64,000 nt of DNA from Diadema setosum (Eukaryota; Echinodermata; Echinoidea; Diadematoida; Diadematidae), in contig CM067065.1 of assembly GCA_033980235.1 (NCBI GenBank), forward strand, positions 23,945,337-24,009,336, read 5' to 3'. The position numbers and the translations under genes were made by a program. The notes under the pieces were generated by a model. It worked only from the letters and a program-made list of their open reading frames with translations, searched no databases and was not told where the DNA came from. Positions 61,701 to 64,000 of this stretch are shown here, in pieces (positions within the stretch are counted from its first letter, which is position 1; each line of letters begins with the position of its first letter).

Positions 61701-62983
61701 ATCACATATTAAGGCACTCTATCTATATCCTGTGGATGCCTCCTACAAACAAAATATGTCCGGCAGCCATTGAACTTGGTGCATTAATGAGAAGAGAAAA
61801 ATGTAAGCCCTCTTTCATAATGAACCACCTTTAAAATAAATGCTAAACGAATTGAGAATTAGGCAGAGTTTAGACAGATTTTAGTTTGAAAGTCGTTATT
61901 CCCCGGAAAACATTATTTCTGTTTTATTTCTTTATTTTTGAATAATTGATGTACTTAGTCATCCATACATTTATTTATTAATGCGTATGTTTAATCATCT
62001 ATTAATTTATTTCTTAATTCATTCATTCATGCATTTTTTAGCGATGGCATCAAGACTTGAAATCGAGGAATGCAGTGATGAGAGCCTGACAAATCAAAGC
62101 CGATGCACCTACCAAACATCATCCAACACTCCTACTATTAACCTCACGTGTGTCGTGAGCGGATTCAAACCTAATATTTCGATGCTATGGACAGAGGAGT
62201 CTGGAAAGAGACTAAATTCCGTTTTTTCGCAACAGACAACACTGTCTGACGACACATACGAGAGGTTCGAGACAATCAATGTTTCAACAAGTCATGAGAC
62301 AGAGCAATCATTCATGTGCGTAGCTACTGGTGACTCGCTGAACGGAACGGCTACCATAGGAATCACTCTTCTACCTTCACCAGGTTTCGTAAAACGTTGT
62401 CATTTCCCTTTTTCAGAATCATGATTATCGGGTCATGAAGTATCGATTTGTATTGCTAAATATGTATATGACAGAATGTAGATTAATTAACAGATAAATA
62501 ATGACTAACAACTCGGCCAACAGTCACATTTACGGTCTTGGTTTTCTATTACCAACACATGCAAGCTATTTAATTTACCTATTAGAGATAAACAGAACAA
62601 CGCGTATCTTACCACCTCACGACTTCTTGCCACGTCTAAATGATGTGTATCATGGTTGTATAAAACTATGTAATCAGTGATATGCTTAATTCTTCTGAAC
62701 TGCTACTAAATACAACGTTGTGAAAATACCGATGTTTCTGTGACTATGACATACTTTGTCTATAATATTGAAAACAAAAAAAATAACAATAAAGAACTAT
62801 AATGATAATAATAATAATAATAAAAAACTTGTATTTCAAATTTCAGAAAACTATGGCACATTGAGTCTCCTCATTGGTCTAGCTATCGGTGCGCCTGTTG
62901 GCCTGGCTCTCTCGTATATCCTTACTGGAGTATTACTGCGGAAACGCCCTAAGAACTACAAACGAAAAGGTATCCAGCTGTAA
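54810..62983 (+). CDS. Two-Ig-domain type I membrane protein, four exons
   Basis: Joined exons 54810-54864, 60638-60937, 62042-62383 and 62847-62983 total 834 nt, giving 277 residues. All three introns are phase 1, the rule for Ig-domain exons. Layout: signal peptide (about 1-18), V-like Ig (about 20-118), C2-like Ig (about 124-230), membrane helix (about 238-263) and a 14-residue basic tail without ITIM or ITAM. Four N-glycosylation sequons are visible (NST, NIS, NVS, NGT). It is a cell-surface adhesion or recognition molecule by architecture; ligand and orthologue are unknown. Intron 1 (5.8 kb) holds two LINE fragments and a TIR-element fragment. A donor-like AAAAG/gtatcc 14 nt before the stop leaves open further 3' exons and a longer tail. 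Confidence 0.8.
55723..55752. repeat. (CA)n microsatellite
   Basis: About 15 CA units in intron 1 of the Ig gene, just left of the LINE fragment. Confidence 0.93.
55793..56905 (+). pseudogene. 5'-truncated CR1-like LINE tail
   Basis: Coding remnant LRIVFNLHIRAHTDKLFLEH, KELYLFQLGEFML, NYPSRQSKECHLP and TGPRFWNSL up to about 56105, then a 3' UTR ending gaattgaattgaattt near 56900. It is the same family as the minus-strand copy at 12910-14311, with which it shares the UTR, including the gttccac/gtggaac hairpin. Lies in intron 1 of the Ig gene. Confidence 0.8.
57250..57925 (+). pseudogene. LINE reverse transcriptase C-terminus, another family
   Basis: With one frameshift: NNMFTFNSSVHSYPTRICRN, then KSIRHSGPDIFNNLPDNIKS and YSLKASLKRYLI, a CR1-type C-terminal end (YPTR, GP-x-x-x-NxLP). 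The 3' end is A-rich (aaataaaatcaagcaaac), not the TTGAA tail of the other copies. Confidence 0.65.
58400..58786 (-). mobile_element. TIR element family A, partial
   Basis: On the minus strand it begins tgaccgtgcatcacaaaac and matches the left half of 11814-12504 (gattttgtgtgagga, cttcttctacattatg). Truncated near 58400. Confidence 0.6.
59740..59806 (+). mobile_element. TIR element family A, isolated right end
   Basis: cttaactaaagattcacgta, ggcgacttt and gatgcagggtca match the right end of the 28008-28699 copy. Confidence 0.5.
60638..60937 (+). CDS. Ig gene exon 2: V-like Ig domain
   Basis: A 300-nt phase 1-1 exon between ctgaccgcag and T/gtgagt. Canonical Ig residues: Cys38 (IQLPCVI), Trp49 (MYWVKG) and Asp93-Gly95-Tyr97-Cys99 (DEGLYFC). 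The sequon NST lies near the end. The long minus-strand frame over this exon is a shadow. Confidence 0.88.
62042..62383 (+). CDS. Ig gene exon 3: C2-like Ig domain
   Basis: A 342-nt phase 1-1 exon between acceptor cattttttag and donor CCAG/gtttcg. Cys155 (NLTCVVSGF), Trp168 (MLWTEE) and Cys211 (SFMCVATG) form the Ig core. Extra cysteines 129 and 140 could form a second disulphide. Sequons NIS, NVS and NGT. The donor lacks the usual +3 to +5 bases, so the 3' boundary is the least certain one. Confidence 0.8.
62847..62983 (+). CDS. Ig gene exon 4: transmembrane helix and cytoplasmic tail
   Basis: After acceptor tttcag: LSLLIGLAIGAPVGLALSYI begins a helix of about 26 residues, then RKRPKNYKRKGIQL and TAA. 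The basic residues after the helix support an N-out type I topology. Confidence 0.8.
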
Positions 62984-63027
62984 TTTATGTTGTGAATATA
63001 ATACTAAACAAATAAAATTAGGCACAG

Positions 63028-63110
63028 GATGGCGATTTAGCGCAGTCGGTAGCGAAAATGTATAAAGGTCGAAAGGTTCGACTTCCAGTTGTATCTGAAC
63101 AACGTTATGT
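63028..63110 (+). mobile_element. Possible tRNA-derived SINE head
   Basis: TAGCGCAGTCGG fits the Pol III A box, and ggttcgacttcc is close to the B box with one mismatch. The spacing is tRNA-like. Not a complete tRNA fold. Confidence 0.4.
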
Positions 63111-63482
63111 GTACTCTTACTGGTTAGAGGTGAAAAAAAAAATCCGCCCCTGTAAAATGGAGGTGTCATGTGTGAGAGAGTTATAAATCCTGTTGTAACT
63201 CTTAAGAGATTCCGCTTCATTCGTTCATCGAATACCGGGTGAAGTGATTTAACCTCACATCCAACTGGTCCGCATTGAAGATCAGCTATAGTTGAGCTGA
63301 GTAAGGGTCATCCAGCCATCTCTCAGATGAAGATTATAGTCATCAGAGAACTTGATAACCCCCTTCCCTCATTTAAAGAAGACCCATTATACATGTATGT
63401 TATATCTCCCACGAGCTATAGCGAGTGATATAATCATCTCCTATCCGAACAATGGGATGATGTTCGTCACTCCAATGAACTA

Positions 63483-63650
63483 AGGTTGTTTATTCCGAAA
63501 GTTGCAGATGGAAAACGTTTCATTTTTCCTAAGAATCATTCATTCTAACGCGAAATTCCGAAGAGACGGTACTTTCTATCAAGCGAAACGTACAAACCTT
63601 ATTGCTTTTTGTATTGAAGAACATTCGGAGTAACGAACCTTAGTTCAATT
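63483..63650. repeat. Decayed TTCGTTATTCCGAAGG-type element
   Basis: gtttattccgaaagttg at the left and attcggagtaacgaacctta at the right, inverted relative to each other. Confidence 0.5.
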
Positions 63651-64000
63651 TCGAATTAATCATCCCTGAATCTGTAATGAAGTAATCGTCCCCTTATATT
63701 TAATTCAAACTAGTATCAAACTCAGGAGACTTGCGCCATGTGTTGGAGAGTTGAACCCTAAGGTAAATAGATGTAAATAAATTTCAAAATGCGCTTTCAA
63801 CCTGCCAGAAATAAATGCTAACTAGCAAAATTAGTTTTCATCTTACATTCAAGTACGAACATATTATTGAAATTTATTTGAGAAGTTGAAGCACTCATAA
63901 TATGTACATTTTATCAACACACTTCTGATAATTGTATCCCTCGGGTTACAATCAAGTCAGAACACACTAAACATTGCTAAAGAAATTTGAAGGTTATTCA

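Overview
The window is AT-rich, intron-rich eukaryotic DNA in which transposable elements outnumber genes. There are no operons, ribosome binding sites or rRNA genes. The leucine-rich-repeat (LRR) exons resemble those of the expanded NLR families of sea urchins and other echinoderms, and the repeats are of a marine-invertebrate kind, so I infer a deuterostome marine invertebrate, most likely an echinoderm. The species cannot be named from sequence alone.

Layout. 1-3484: minus-strand Ty3/gypsy-like LTR retrotransposon (protease start, gag, leader, 5' LTR), whose leader carries a SINE-derived insertion containing a perfect 274-bp palindrome. 4.3-5.2 kb: decayed L1-like ORF1, minus strand. 5.4-10.8 kb: a plus-strand tandem array of about 1.3-1.6 kb units, each with one intact 183-nt LRR exon. 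11.3-14.4 kb: solo LTR, TIR element and LINE tail. 14.8-21.6 kb: a 6.8-kb TIR element enclosing a 4.1-kb element built of inverted minisatellite arrays. 22.3-25.7 kb: a ruined, nearly full-length LINE. 26.1-30.5 kb: a dispersed 13-bp motif cluster. 30.6-32.3 kb: minus-strand LINE. 32.56-33.1 kb: a fifth, diverged LRR exon and a stop-containing last exon. 34.7-54.2 kb: mostly repeats, including TTAA-flanked and TA-flanked hairpin elements, one case nested three deep. 54.8-63.0 kb: a complete four-exon gene for a two-Ig-domain, single-pass membrane protein.

Host genes. Two plus-strand genes are supported. The first is the 3' part of an NLR-type LRR gene: four near-identical exon cassettes, one diverged exon after about 21.8 kb of transposon-filled intron, and a short final exon, all in phase 0. 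Its NACHT and effector-domain exons are not in the window. The second encodes a 277-residue type I membrane protein (signal peptide, V-like Ig, C2-like Ig, transmembrane helix, short basic tail), with every intron in phase 1. Both look like recognition or immune-type genes; that role is inferred from domain type.

Most other open frames are shadows of gag, of the LINEs, or of homopolymer tracts. Family assignments come from reading motifs by eye, not from a database search.
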